Shown: one piece after another, positions 16,563 through 23,981 of the stretch
How the letters are laid out: each line of letters starts with the position of its first letter
Position numbering within the stretch: the first letter of the stretch is position 1
Origin: Lysobacteraceae bacterium
GTDB lineage: Bacteria; Pseudomonadota; Gammaproteobacteria; Nevskiales; Nevskiaceae
DNA length: 64,000 bases
NCBI GenBank assembly: GCA_013823855.1
Contig: PNMW01000041.1
Location: forward strand, 1-64,000
Direction: 5' to 3'
Notes under the pieces: generated by a model
The model's input: only the letters and a program-made list of their open reading frames with translations
The model's database searches: none
Told to the model about the DNA's origin: nothing
Translations under genes and position numbers: made by a program

Positions 16563-18185
16563 ATGTCCGCACTGACGGAAAGCGCCGCCTGGCGTGCGTT
16601 GACGAAACTCGCCGCGGCCGACCGGCAGACGACGACGACGGCGCGCTTCGAGCAGGATCCCGACCGCGCCCGACGCTACGCCGCCGAAGCCTGCGGCCTG
16701 TACCTCGACTATTCCAAGCAGCGGCTCGGCGACGACGGTCTGGCCGCGCTGCTGGCGCTGGCCGAGCAGCAGCAGGTGCGCGGCTGGATCGATCGGATGT
16801 TCGCCGGCGACGTGATCAACGCGACCGAGCAGCGCGCCGTCGGTCATGTGGCGCTGCGCGGCGCGGCGGCCGTGATGGGCGGCGAGCCGGTGGCGGCGGC
16901 GGTCGACGGCGAGCTTGCGCGCATGTATGCGTTCGCCGATGCCGTGCGCAGCGGCGAATGGCGCGGCGCCACCGGCGAGACCATCACCGACATCGTCAAC
17001 ATCGGCATCGGTGGCTCCGACTTCGGGCCGCGGATGATCTGGGAAGCCCTGTCGCAGAACACGCTGAAGCCGCGCGCCCACTACGTGTCGAACGTCGACG
17101 GTGCCCAGATCAGCCTGATCCTGTGCCGGCTGGATCCGGCGAAGACGCTGTTCGTGGTCACCTCGAAAACCTTCACGACCCAGGAAACGATGGCCAATGC
17201 CAACGCCGCGCGGCGCTGGCTGACGGCGGCGCTCGGCGATGCGGCCGTGGCCCGGCATTTCGCGGGGGTGTCGACGGCACGCAAGACCACCGAGGCATTC
17301 GGCATCGCCGCCGCCAATGTCTTCGAGTTCTGGGACTGGGTCGGCGGCCGCTATTCGCTGTGGTCGGCGGTGGGCCTGTCGGCGATCATCGCGCTCGGGC
17401 CGGAGCGTTTCCGGCAACTGCTGGCCGGCGCGCAGGCGATGGATCTGCATTTCCGCGACGCTCCGCTGGATCGCAACCTGCCGGTGCTGATGGCGCTGTT
17501 CGCGCTGTGGAACAACAACTTTCTCGGTGCCGCGAGCCAGGTCGTGGTGCCGTACGCGCAGCGCCTGCACCGCTTCGTCGGCTGGCTGCAGCAACTGGAG
17601 ATGGAGTCGAACGGCAAGGGCGTCGATCGCGATGGCCTGCCGGTCGATTACCCGACCACGCCGATCATCTGGGGCGATGTCGGCAGCAATGCCCAGCACG
17701 CGTTCTTCCAGCTGCTGCATCAGGGGCCGGCGATCAATCCGGTCGATTTCATCCTGCCGATCGAGGCCGTTCACGGCTATCCGGACCAGCAGCAGCTGCT
17801 GATCGCCAACTGCCTGGCGCAGAGTGCGGCGCTGATGCGCGGCAAGACCGCCGGGCAGGTGCGCGCCGAACTGATCGCCCAGGGCCTGAGCGGCGAGGCG
17901 CTCGAAGCAGCGATCCCGCATCGGGTGTTCTCGGGCAACCGGCCGTCGAACACGCTGCTGATGCCGAGGCTTGACGCCTTCCATCTCGGCGCGCTGTGCG
18001 CGCTCTACGAGCACCGCACCTTCGCGCTCAGCGTGTTGTGGAACATCAATGCCTTCGACCAGTGGGGCGTGGAACTGGGCAAGCAGCTGGCCAGGGAGGT
18101 GGTCGCCGCCCAGGCCGATCCGGCCGCTGCGGCAGCGCTGGATCCGTCGACCCGCCTGCTGCTGGAGCGTGTCAGTGCGCGCTGA
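16563..18185 (+). CDS. pgi: Glucose-6-phosphate isomerase
   Basis: Interconverts glucose-6-phosphate and fructose-6-phosphate. The 540-residue enzyme carries the sugar-isomerase domains with NIGIGGSDFGPRM, VVTSKTFTTQETM, the catalytic-Glu region MESNGKGVD, the signature PVDYPTTPIIWGDVGSNAQH and the late SVLWNINAFDQWGVELGK. Length is typical. The gene starts 20 bases after a terminator, so a promoter within the terminator region or read-through is needed. Its 3' end overlaps the next lipoprotein gene by 11 bases. Confidence 0.98.
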   Translation: MSALTESAAWRALTKLAAADRQTTTTARFEQDPDRARRYAAEACGLYLDYSKQRLGDDGLAALLALAEQQQVRGWIDRMFAGDVINATEQRAVGHVALRGAAAVMGGEPVAAAVDGELARMYAFADAVRSGEWRGATGETITDIVNIGIGGSDFGPRMIWEALSQNTLKPRAHYVSNVDGAQISLILCRLDPAKTLFVVTSKTFTTQETMANANAARRWLTAALGDAAVARHFAGVSTARKTTEAFGIAAANVFEFWDWVGGRYSLWSAVGLSAIIALGPERFRQLLAGAQAMDLHFRDAPLDRNLPVLMALFALWNNNFLGAASQVVVPYAQRLHRFVGWLQQLEMESNGKGVDRDGLPVDYPTTPIIWGDVGSNAQHAFFQLLHQGPAINPVDFILPIEAVHGYPDQQQLLIANCLAQSAALMRGKTAGQVRAELIAQGLSGEALEAAIPHRVFSGNRPSNTLLMPRLDAFHLGALCALYEHRTFALSVLWNINAFDQWGVELGKQLAREVVAAQADPAAAAALDPSTRLLLERVSAR

Positions 18186-19227
18186 TCGCCTACTGCCGGT
18201 GCTGGCCGTCGTCGCGCTGCTCGCCGCCTGCACACCCAAGGTGACGCTGCGCGTCCAGGACTTCGGCTCCGGCGACGAACGGATCGAGCTGTCGAAGACC
18301 GCATTCTTCCCGTCGACCGAGCGCGCCTCGGCCGCGGCAGCGCTGGCGACGCTGCTGTACACCGACGGTCTCCATGCCGTCGGACCGGCCCAGGTCGCAC
18401 CGCTGCTCGGCAAGAAGACTGCGGTGCCGGCGCTGCGCGACGACCTTCTTTCGGTGGCGCGCAGGTTCGAGCGGCTGCCGTTCGTGCTGCCGCCGACACT
18501 GAACGCGGTGTTCGCCGAGGTGCGCAGCGGCAAGCCGGTGCTGGTGTTCCAGAAGCTCGATGGCGGCCGCTATTCGGTGGTGGTCGGCATCGACCCGCTC
18601 GGCAACCGGGTGATCCTGCGCAGCGGCAGCGAAGGCCGGGTCTACCAGCCGGTCGACGAGTTCGTCAGCCGCTGGAAAGGCGGCGAGCAGTGGGCGATGG
18701 TGCTCGGCGACGGCAGCAGGGTGCCGTCGTCGGCGACCCTGGAGGCCTGGGTCGCGGCCGGCGAAGCGGCGACGGCGGCCGGCTTTCCGGTGCTGGCGGA
18801 GAAGGGCGCTCTCAGCGCCATCGCCCGCTGGCCGGAAGCGGTGGTGCCCTGGGTGGCGCTCGGCAATGCGCGCTACGCGATGAAGCACTGGCAGGGCGCC
18901 CAGGATGCCTATGTCGAAGCACTGAAACGCAAGCCGGAGAACCCGGTGGTGCGCAACAACCTGGCGCTGGTGCTGCTGGAGCGGCGCTGCATCGCGCTGG
19001 CCGAGGAGCAGCTGCAGCGGGCGATCGACGGCGAAACCGATCCGAAACTGCTCGAGGCCTACGACAACACCCGGGCGCTGCTCAATCGCTACAGCGGGCC
19101 GGCGATCTACTGTCCGCCGCCGGATGACGCGTCAGCGCCCATCGAATATGAGATTGCACCGTTGAATCCGGAAACGCCGCGCGCGCCGTCAGCGCCGCGA
19201 CGAGCTGCGCCGAAGCCGAAGCCGTAG
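18175..19227 (+). CDS. TPR lipoprotein with degenerate C39-like peptidase domain (PA2778-like)
   Basis: A 350-residue predicted lipoprotein: GTG start, signal with lipobox LAAC (Cys19), a papain-fold C39-like region (about 35-165) and two or three TPR motifs (about 200-295), then a Pro-rich tail. The architecture resembles Pseudomonas PA2778-family peptidases. From memory their nucleophile motif reads QCGPAALA and their His motif HYAVVVG; here the matching places read ASAAAALA and RYSVVVG, so both catalytic Cys and His appear to be lost (Ser and Arg). It is thus probably a non-enzymatic binding protein. The gene overlaps pgi by 11 bases and the opposing queG by 146 bases. Confidence 0.8.
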   Translation: MRADRLLPVLAVVALLAACTPKVTLRVQDFGSGDERIELSKTAFFPSTERASAAAALATLLYTDGLHAVGPAQVAPLLGKKTAVPALRDDLLSVARRFERLPFVLPPTLNAVFAEVRSGKPVLVFQKLDGGRYSVVVGIDPLGNRVILRSGSEGRVYQPVDEFVSRWKGGEQWAMVLGDGSRVPSSATLEAWVAAGEAATAAGFPVLAEKGALSAIARWPEAVVPWVALGNARYAMKHWQGAQDAYVEALKRKPENPVVRNNLALVLLERRCIALAEEQLQRAIDGETDPKLLEAYDNTRALLNRYSGPAIYCPPPDDASAPIEYEIAPLNPETPRAPSAPRRAAPKPKP

Positions 19228-20212
19228 TCTTCGGATCGGCCAGCGCATTGCCGATCGCCACGGCGAGGTTGCGCAGCCAGCGGGCGTAGCCGGCGCGGCG
19301 CAGCGCCATGCCCTCGGTGCGCGCCAGGTACTCGTCCTCGCTCCAGTCGAACAGCGCGATCAGCCGTGCGCTGTCGAGCTGATGCCGCGGCGCGAAGTCC
19401 GGCGTCGCGTCGAGTTTCGCGTAGCGGTTCCACGGACAGGCCAGCTGGCAGTCGTCGCAGCCGAAGATGCGGTTGCCGATCAGTGGCCGGAGCGCTTCCG
19501 GAATGTCGCCGTGGTGCTCGATGGTCAGATAGGAAATGCAGCGCCGGGCGTCGAGCTGGTATGGCGCGACGATCGCCTGCGTCGGGCAGATGTCGATGCA
19601 GGCGGTGCAGCTGCCGCAGCGCGGCACGGCCGGCTCCGGCGGCGGTGCGGCGATCGGCAGGTCGGTGCAGATTTCGCCGAGAAAGAACCAGGAGCCGGCC
19701 TCGCGGTTCAGCACCAGCGTGTGCTTGCCGATCCAGCCGAGCCCGGCATTGCGCGCCAGCGCCTTTTCCAGCAGTGGCGCGCTGTCGGCGAACACCCGGT
19801 AGCCGTGCGGCGCGATCTCGGCCGCCAGCCGTTCGGCCAGCTTCTTCAGCCGGTTGCGCATCAGCTTGTGGTAGTCGCGGCCCAGCGCGTAGCGCGAGAT
19901 GTAGGCGGCTTCCGGATCGGCGAGCAGCGCTTCGGCATCGGCGGCCGACGGGCGATAGTCGAGGCGCGCGCTGATCACCGTCACCGTGCCCGGCTGCAGT
20001 CGCGCCGGATCGGCGCGCAGCGCGGCGTGTTCGGCCATCCAGGCCATGCCGCCATGGCGGCCCTCGGCCAGCCAGCGTTGCAGGTGGACGCTGTCTTCGG
20101 CCAGCGCCAGGGTCGAGATCGCCGCGTCGGCAAAGCCCAGCGCCAGCGCCCAGTCGCGGATCAGCAGCGGCCAGTCGCGGTCGTTCGGGTCCGGGAGCGT
20201 GGAGGGCGCCAC
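19082..20212 (-). CDS. queG: Epoxyqueuosine reductase
   Basis: QueG reduces epoxyqueuosine to queuosine in tRNA, using cobalamin and two 4Fe-4S clusters. Visible are the catalytic Asp143 in FADSAPLLEK, NAGLGWIGKHTL, the first cluster CGSCTACIDICP (Cys199, 202, 205, 209) and second-cluster cysteines in GCDDCQLACPWN (252, 255, 259), plus Cys225. The 376-residue length is normal. The start is GTG at 20212; the next ATG would remove over 50 conserved residues. It is divergent from nnr with only 13 bases between, and its last 48 codons lie antisense to the tail of the TPR lipoprotein gene. Confidence 0.96.
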   Translation of the reverse strand: MAPSTLPDPNDRDWPLLIRDWALALGFADAAISTLALAEDSVHLQRWLAEGRHGGMAWMAEHAALRADPARLQPGTVTVISARLDYRPSAADAEALLADPEAAYISRYALGRDYHKLMRNRLKKLAERLAAEIAPHGYRVFADSAPLLEKALARNAGLGWIGKHTLVLNREAGSWFFLGEICTDLPIAAPPPEPAVPRCGSCTACIDICPTQAIVAPYQLDARRCISYLTIEHHGDIPEALRPLIGNRIFGCDDCQLACPWNRYAKLDATPDFAPRHQLDSARLIALFDWSEDEYLARTEGMALRRAGYARWLRNLAVAIGNALADPKTTASASAQLVAALTARAAFPDSTVQSHIRWALTRHPAADSRSPARCSD

Positions 20213-20225
20213 TTATACTTCGCCG

Positions 20226-21707
20226 ATGGAAAACATCATGGCGCGATTGTATTCGGCAGCCTCGGTCCGCGAACTCGACCGGCGTGCGATCGAGGTCTGC
20301 GGCATTCCCGGCTACACCTTGATGCAGCGCGCTGCCAGTGCCGCCTGGACGGCTGCCCGCTGGCACTGGCCGAATGCCCGCCGCATTGCCGTGTTCTGCG
20401 GGCCCGGCAACAACGGCGGCGATGGCTACGAGCTGGCGCGGCTGGCGCAGGCGGCAGGCTGCGCGGTGCAGGTCTACGAGTGCGAGACGCTGCCGCGCCG
20501 CGGCGATGCGCTGACGGCGCGCGAAGCCTGGCGCAGCTTGGGCAGCGTGCAGCCCTGGTCGCCGGAGGTGGCGCTGGCGGACATCGACCTGATCGTCGAC
20601 GGCTTCTACGGCATCGGCCTCAGCCGCGCGCCGACCGGCGACAGCGCGGCGGCGATCGCCGCGATCAACAGCGCCCACGCCGCAGGAGCCGCGGTGCTGG
20701 CGCTGGACCTGCCGTCCGGTCTCGATGCCGATACCGGTGCCGCGCCTGGGGCGGTCGTCGATGCCGATCTGACGGTGACCTTCATCGCGATGAAGCCCGG
20801 CCTGCGCACCGGGCGCGGGCCGGCGCAGACCGGCACGGTCGAACTGGCCAGCCTCGACGTGCCGATCGCCGTCCACGACGGCCTGACCGCGACCGCCAGC
20901 CTGATCGACAAGGCGGAACTGCAGGGCTGGCTGCCGAAACGTCGGCGCACCGGCCACAAGGGCGACCACGGGCACGTGCTGCTGATCGGTGGCGATCACG
21001 GCATGGCCGGTGCGATCCTGCTGGCGGCGCGCGCTGCACTGCGTGCCGGCGCCGGTCTGGTCACGGTCGCGACGCGTGCGGCACACGCGGCGGCGCTGAC
21101 CGCTGCGCAACCCGACGTGATGGTGCGGAGCATCGAATCCGTCGCCGAGCTGGCGCCGCTGCTGGCGCGCGCCGACGTCATCGCGATCGGCCCGGGGCTG
21201 GGCCGCGAGCCCTGGGGGCAGGCGATGTTCGCGGCTGCGATCGACGCGGCGTTGCCGAAGGTGGTCGATGCCGACGCGCTGAACGCGCTGGCCGAGGCGC
21301 CGCGCCATCGCGATGACTGGCTGCTGACGCCGCATCCGGGCGAAGCCGGGCGCCTGCTCGGCATCGGCACGGTCGAGGTCCAGCGCGACCGCTTCGCGGC
21401 CGTCCGCGCTCTGCAGCAGCGCTTCGGCGGCGCCGTCGTGCTCAAGGGCGCCGGCAGCCTGATCCGCGGAGCCTCCACGCTGCGCGTCTGCCCTTACGGC
21501 AATCCCGGCATGGGAGTGGGTGGCATGGGTGACGTGCTGACCGGCATCTCGGCGGCCTTCATCGCCCAGGGGCTGACACTGGAAGCGGCGGCGGCGGCGG
21601 CCGTCACCGCCCACGCCGTGGCGGGGGATCGGGTTGCCGAGCGCGGCGAACGCGGCCTGATCGCCTCCGATGTCGTCGAGGCGCTGCGCGAGGTGGTCAA
21701 TCCATGA
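20226..21707 (+). CDS. nnr: Bifunctional NAD(P)H-hydrate epimerase / ADP-dependent NAD(P)H-hydrate dehydratase
   Basis: Repairs damaged NAD(P)H hydrates. The N-terminal YjeF_N epimerase domain (about 1-215) has FCGPGNNGGDGYELARL and DLPSGLDADTG. The C-terminal ribokinase-like dehydratase (about 235-490) has KGDHGHVLLIGG, GPGLGR, LTPHPGEAGRLLG and the nucleotide/catalytic NPGMGVGGMGDVLTG. The product is 493 residues from the ATG at 20226; an ATG at 20238 is also possible. A TATACT at 20214-20219 would place the transcript start almost on the ATG, so the mRNA may be nearly leaderless. It overlaps tsaE by 4 bases. Confidence 0.96.
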   Translation: MENIMARLYSAASVRELDRRAIEVCGIPGYTLMQRAASAAWTAARWHWPNARRIAVFCGPGNNGGDGYELARLAQAAGCAVQVYECETLPRRGDALTAREAWRSLGSVQPWSPEVALADIDLIVDGFYGIGLSRAPTGDSAAAIAAINSAHAAGAAVLALDLPSGLDADTGAAPGAVVDADLTVTFIAMKPGLRTGRGPAQTGTVELASLDVPIAVHDGLTATASLIDKAELQGWLPKRRRTGHKGDHGHVLLIGGDHGMAGAILLAARAALRAGAGLVTVATRAAHAAALTAAQPDVMVRSIESVAELAPLLARADVIAIGPGLGREPWGQAMFAAAIDAALPKVVDADALNALAEAPRHRDDWLLTPHPGEAGRLLGIGTVEVQRDRFAAVRALQQRFGGAVVLKGAGSLIRGASTLRVCPYGNPGMGVGGMGDVLTGISAAFIAQGLTLEAAAAAAVTAHAVAGDRVAERGERGLIASDVVEALREVVNP

Positions 21708-22180
21708 GCCTGCAGACGATCCATCTGGCCGACGAGGCGTCGACCGAGGCACTCGGCGCGTCGCTGGCGCAGGCGCTGCAGGGCCTGCCGGGCGGGGTGG
21801 TCTATCTGAACGGCGCGCTCGGCGCCGGCAAGACCACGCTGGTGCGCGGCTGGCTGCGAGCGCTGGGCGTCACCGGCAGCATCCGCAGTCCGACCTATAC
21901 CTTGATCGAGCCGTACGCGATCGATGGCCGCGACTGGCTGCATCTCGACCTGTACCGCCTGAAGGCGCCGGACGAACTGGAAGGACTCGGGCTCGACGAC
22001 TATCCGCCGGACCAGTGCTGGTGGCTGGTCGAGTGGCCGGAGTGCGGTATCGGGTACTTGCCGCCGGCCAGTCTGATCATCGATTTGCAGGCTGCGGCTG
22101 GCGCCAGGATGGCGACCATCCGGCCGCTGGCGCTGGCGGCCGTGCTCGACAGGCTCCCCGGCAGCCTGCATTCAACTTGA
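21704..22180 (+). CDS. tsaE: tRNA threonylcarbamoyladenosine biosynthesis ATPase TsaE
   Basis: TsaE is the small ATPase that works with TsaB and TsaD to make t6A37 in tRNAs. The 158-residue protein has Walker A (GALGAGKTT, residues 37-45), RSPTYTLIEPY, the HLDLYRL motif and the late VEWPE, all family markers. The ATG overlaps the nnr stop (ATGA), so the two are translationally coupled, as in many bacteria. The amidase gene follows. Confidence 0.96.
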   Translation: MSLQTIHLADEASTEALGASLAQALQGLPGGVVYLNGALGAGKTTLVRGWLRALGVTGSIRSPTYTLIEPYAIDGRDWLHLDLYRLKAPDELEGLGLDDYPPDQCWWLVEWPECGIGYLPPASLIIDLQAAAGARMATIRPLALAAVLDRLPGSLHST

Positions 22181-22278
22181 AGTAGTGTCGTCTAATTACT
22201 GATTTCGATAAGAAAATTCTTGTGCTACGCGGCTTGCCGAATTATCTTCTGCCTTTGCTCGACCCCGCCGGGGCTGTT

Positions 22279-23613
22279 ATGCGCGCATTGACCGGACTCC
22301 TGCTGCTGTTGACGGCGACCTCGGCGTCGGCGGCGGAGCTGCGCGAACTGCGCCTGATGGACGGCCCCGAAGCGACGCGCGCGGTGTTCGATTTCGACGT
22401 CGCGACGGCACCGAAGGTGTTCACGCTGCCGAATCCGGATCGCGTGGTGATCGATTTCAGCGATGCCCGCCGCGGCGCCCGCATGCCGGTATCCAGCGCC
22501 GGCAAGGGCCTGGTGCGCAGCGTCCGCACCGGCCCGCGCGACTCCGGGCTGCGCGTGGTGCTCGATGTCGGCGAGAAGGTGGCGGCACAGTCGTTCGGTC
22601 TCGAAGCCAGCGAGGGTTATGGCTACCGGCTGATCGTCGACCTGGTGCCGAAGCATCCGCGCACCGCCATCACGCCGGCGCCCGCCGCGTCGCCCGCCGC
22701 CGCCAGGCCGGATCTGGTGGTTGCCGCAACCGTGGCAACGCCGGCCCCGCCGCCGATGCCCGCGCCTGCGGCAGCCGTGCCGGAGCCGGTGGTGACCGCG
22801 ACGGCCGATGCCAGCATGGCCAGCCGTGACGCCGGACGGGTGCGGATTTCGGACAAGGACATCGTCATCGCTGTCGACGCCGGTCACGGCGGCACCGATC
22901 CCGGTGCCATCGGCCTCGGCGGTCTGCGCGAAAAGGACGTGACCCTGGCGATCGCCCGTCGGCTGGCCCGGAAGATCAACGCCGAGCCCGGCATGCGCGC
23001 CGTGCTGACCCGCGACAGCGACACCTTCATCGAACTGCGCACTCGTACCGTCAAGGCGCGGCAGGTCAATGCCGATCTGTTCGTCTCGGTGCACGCGAAC
23101 GCCGTCGACGATCGCTCGATGCACGGCTCGTCGGTCTATGTGCTGTCCGAGCGTGGCGCCTCGAGCGAACAGGCGCGCTGGATCGCCAACCACGAGAACG
23201 CGGCCGACCTCGTCGGCGGCGTCACCCTGCAGAAGCAGGATGACAATGTCGCCGCGGTGCTGATCGACATCTCGCAGGGCGCGACGATGGAAGCCAGCTT
23301 CGATCTCGGCAGCCGCATGCTCAATGCGATGGGCCGCATCAACCGGCTGCAGAAGGCCGAAGTGCAGCAGGCCGGCTTCATGGTGCTGAAGTCGCCGGAT
23401 ATTCCGTCGGTGCTGGTCGAAACGGCGTTCATTTCGAACCCGCGCGAGGAGAAGCTGCTCGGCGATCCGGACTACCAGGACAAGATGGCCGAATCGATCT
23501 TCGATGGCGTGCGCAGCTATTTCGTCCGCTATCGTCCGCAGCAGGTGGCGACTGCCGGGCCGGTGAAGACCTCGGCGAAGACGCGCTCCGCACCGGCGCG
23601 GCTGAAGCGCTGA
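22279..23613 (+). CDS. amiB: N-acetylmuramoyl-L-alanine amidase (AMIN + Amidase_3)
   Basis: Cuts septal peptidoglycan during cell separation. From the ATG at 22279 the product is 444 residues with a Sec signal (cleavage after TSASA), an AMIN domain (about 20-125) for septal targeting, a Pro/Ala linker, and a zinc amidase domain (about 190-415). Zinc ligands His203 (VDAGHGG), Glu218 (REKDV) and His272 (SVHAN) and catalytic Glu381 (VLVETAFISN) are present. The blocking-helix insert that needs an activator is also present. An in-frame GTG at 22222 would place extra residues before the signal. Position before mutL is that of amiB; the form is shared with AmiC, and its activator NlpD is encoded at 30920. 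Confidence 0.94.
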   Translation: MRALTGLLLLLTATSASAAELRELRLMDGPEATRAVFDFDVATAPKVFTLPNPDRVVIDFSDARRGARMPVSSAGKGLVRSVRTGPRDSGLRVVLDVGEKVAAQSFGLEASEGYGYRLIVDLVPKHPRTAITPAPAASPAAARPDLVVAATVATPAPPPMPAPAAAVPEPVVTATADASMASRDAGRVRISDKDIVIAVDAGHGGTDPGAIGLGGLREKDVTLAIARRLARKINAEPGMRAVLTRDSDTFIELRTRTVKARQVNADLFVSVHANAVDDRSMHGSSVYVLSERGASSEQARWIANHENAADLVGGVTLQKQDDNVAAVLIDISQGATMEASFDLGSRMLNAMGRINRLQKAEVQQAGFMVLKSPDIPSVLVETAFISNPREEKLLGDPDYQDKMAESIFDGVRSYFVRYRPQQVATAGPVKTSAKTRSAPARLKR

Positions 23614-23819
23614 GCCACATTCGGAAAAGCGGTTCTCGCGCCGGGAACGCCGGAAGCGGACGAGGAATCCAGGCGGCTGTAGCGCTCGCCCCCGTTTCTC
23701 CTGTTCCCGTTATCCGCTTTTCTCTGCGGTCTTTGCGTGAAACCAGTTCCTGCATGTCCGGGTCGCCCTTCGGCACGCGATTTCCGTAAGCTTGCCGCCC
23801 GCAATGCAGGTGGGCCGCA
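23614..23819 (+). repeat. Palindromic intergenic repeat, copy 1 (amiB-mutL gap)
   Basis: The gap holds a long imperfect hairpin: GAAAAGCGG (23624-23632) pairs with CCGCTTTTC (23714-23722), and inside it GGGAAC (23643-23648) pairs with GTTCCC (23703-23708). The outer right end reads, on the minus strand, TCACGCAAAGAC, which is shared with two other intergenic elements near recJ. The rest of the stretch, up to the mutL remnant at 23820, shows nothing I recognise. Confidence 0.6.
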
Positions 23820-23981
23820 GTGACCATCCAGATCCTCCACGAGCAGCTCATCAAGCCGATCGCCGCCGGCGAGGGTGAGAACCTGCGCTTGCGAAGCACG
23901 GCTTCGCGCAGGTTCGAACGCCCGGAGCGCAGCGCGCGCAGGGCCGGTCCACGAGCCGGCGAGGATGCGGTCGGCCGATGA
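23820..23981 (+). pseudogene. Remnant duplicate of the mutL 5' end / short upstream ORF
   Basis: A GTG-started frame of 53 codons whose first residues (TIQILHEQLIKPIAAGEGE) copy the real MutL N-terminus (TIRVLGEQLINQIAAGEVVE). Over the first 17 shared codons I count 41 of 51 identical bases. After that the similarity stops and the frame enters a strong hairpin (GCGAAGC ACG GCTTCGC, about 23889-23905) and low-complexity arginine codons. Its TGA overlaps the mutL ATG (ATGA). It looks like a partial tandem duplication that has decayed. It could still be translated and coupled to mutL, which is not known. Confidence 0.6.
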
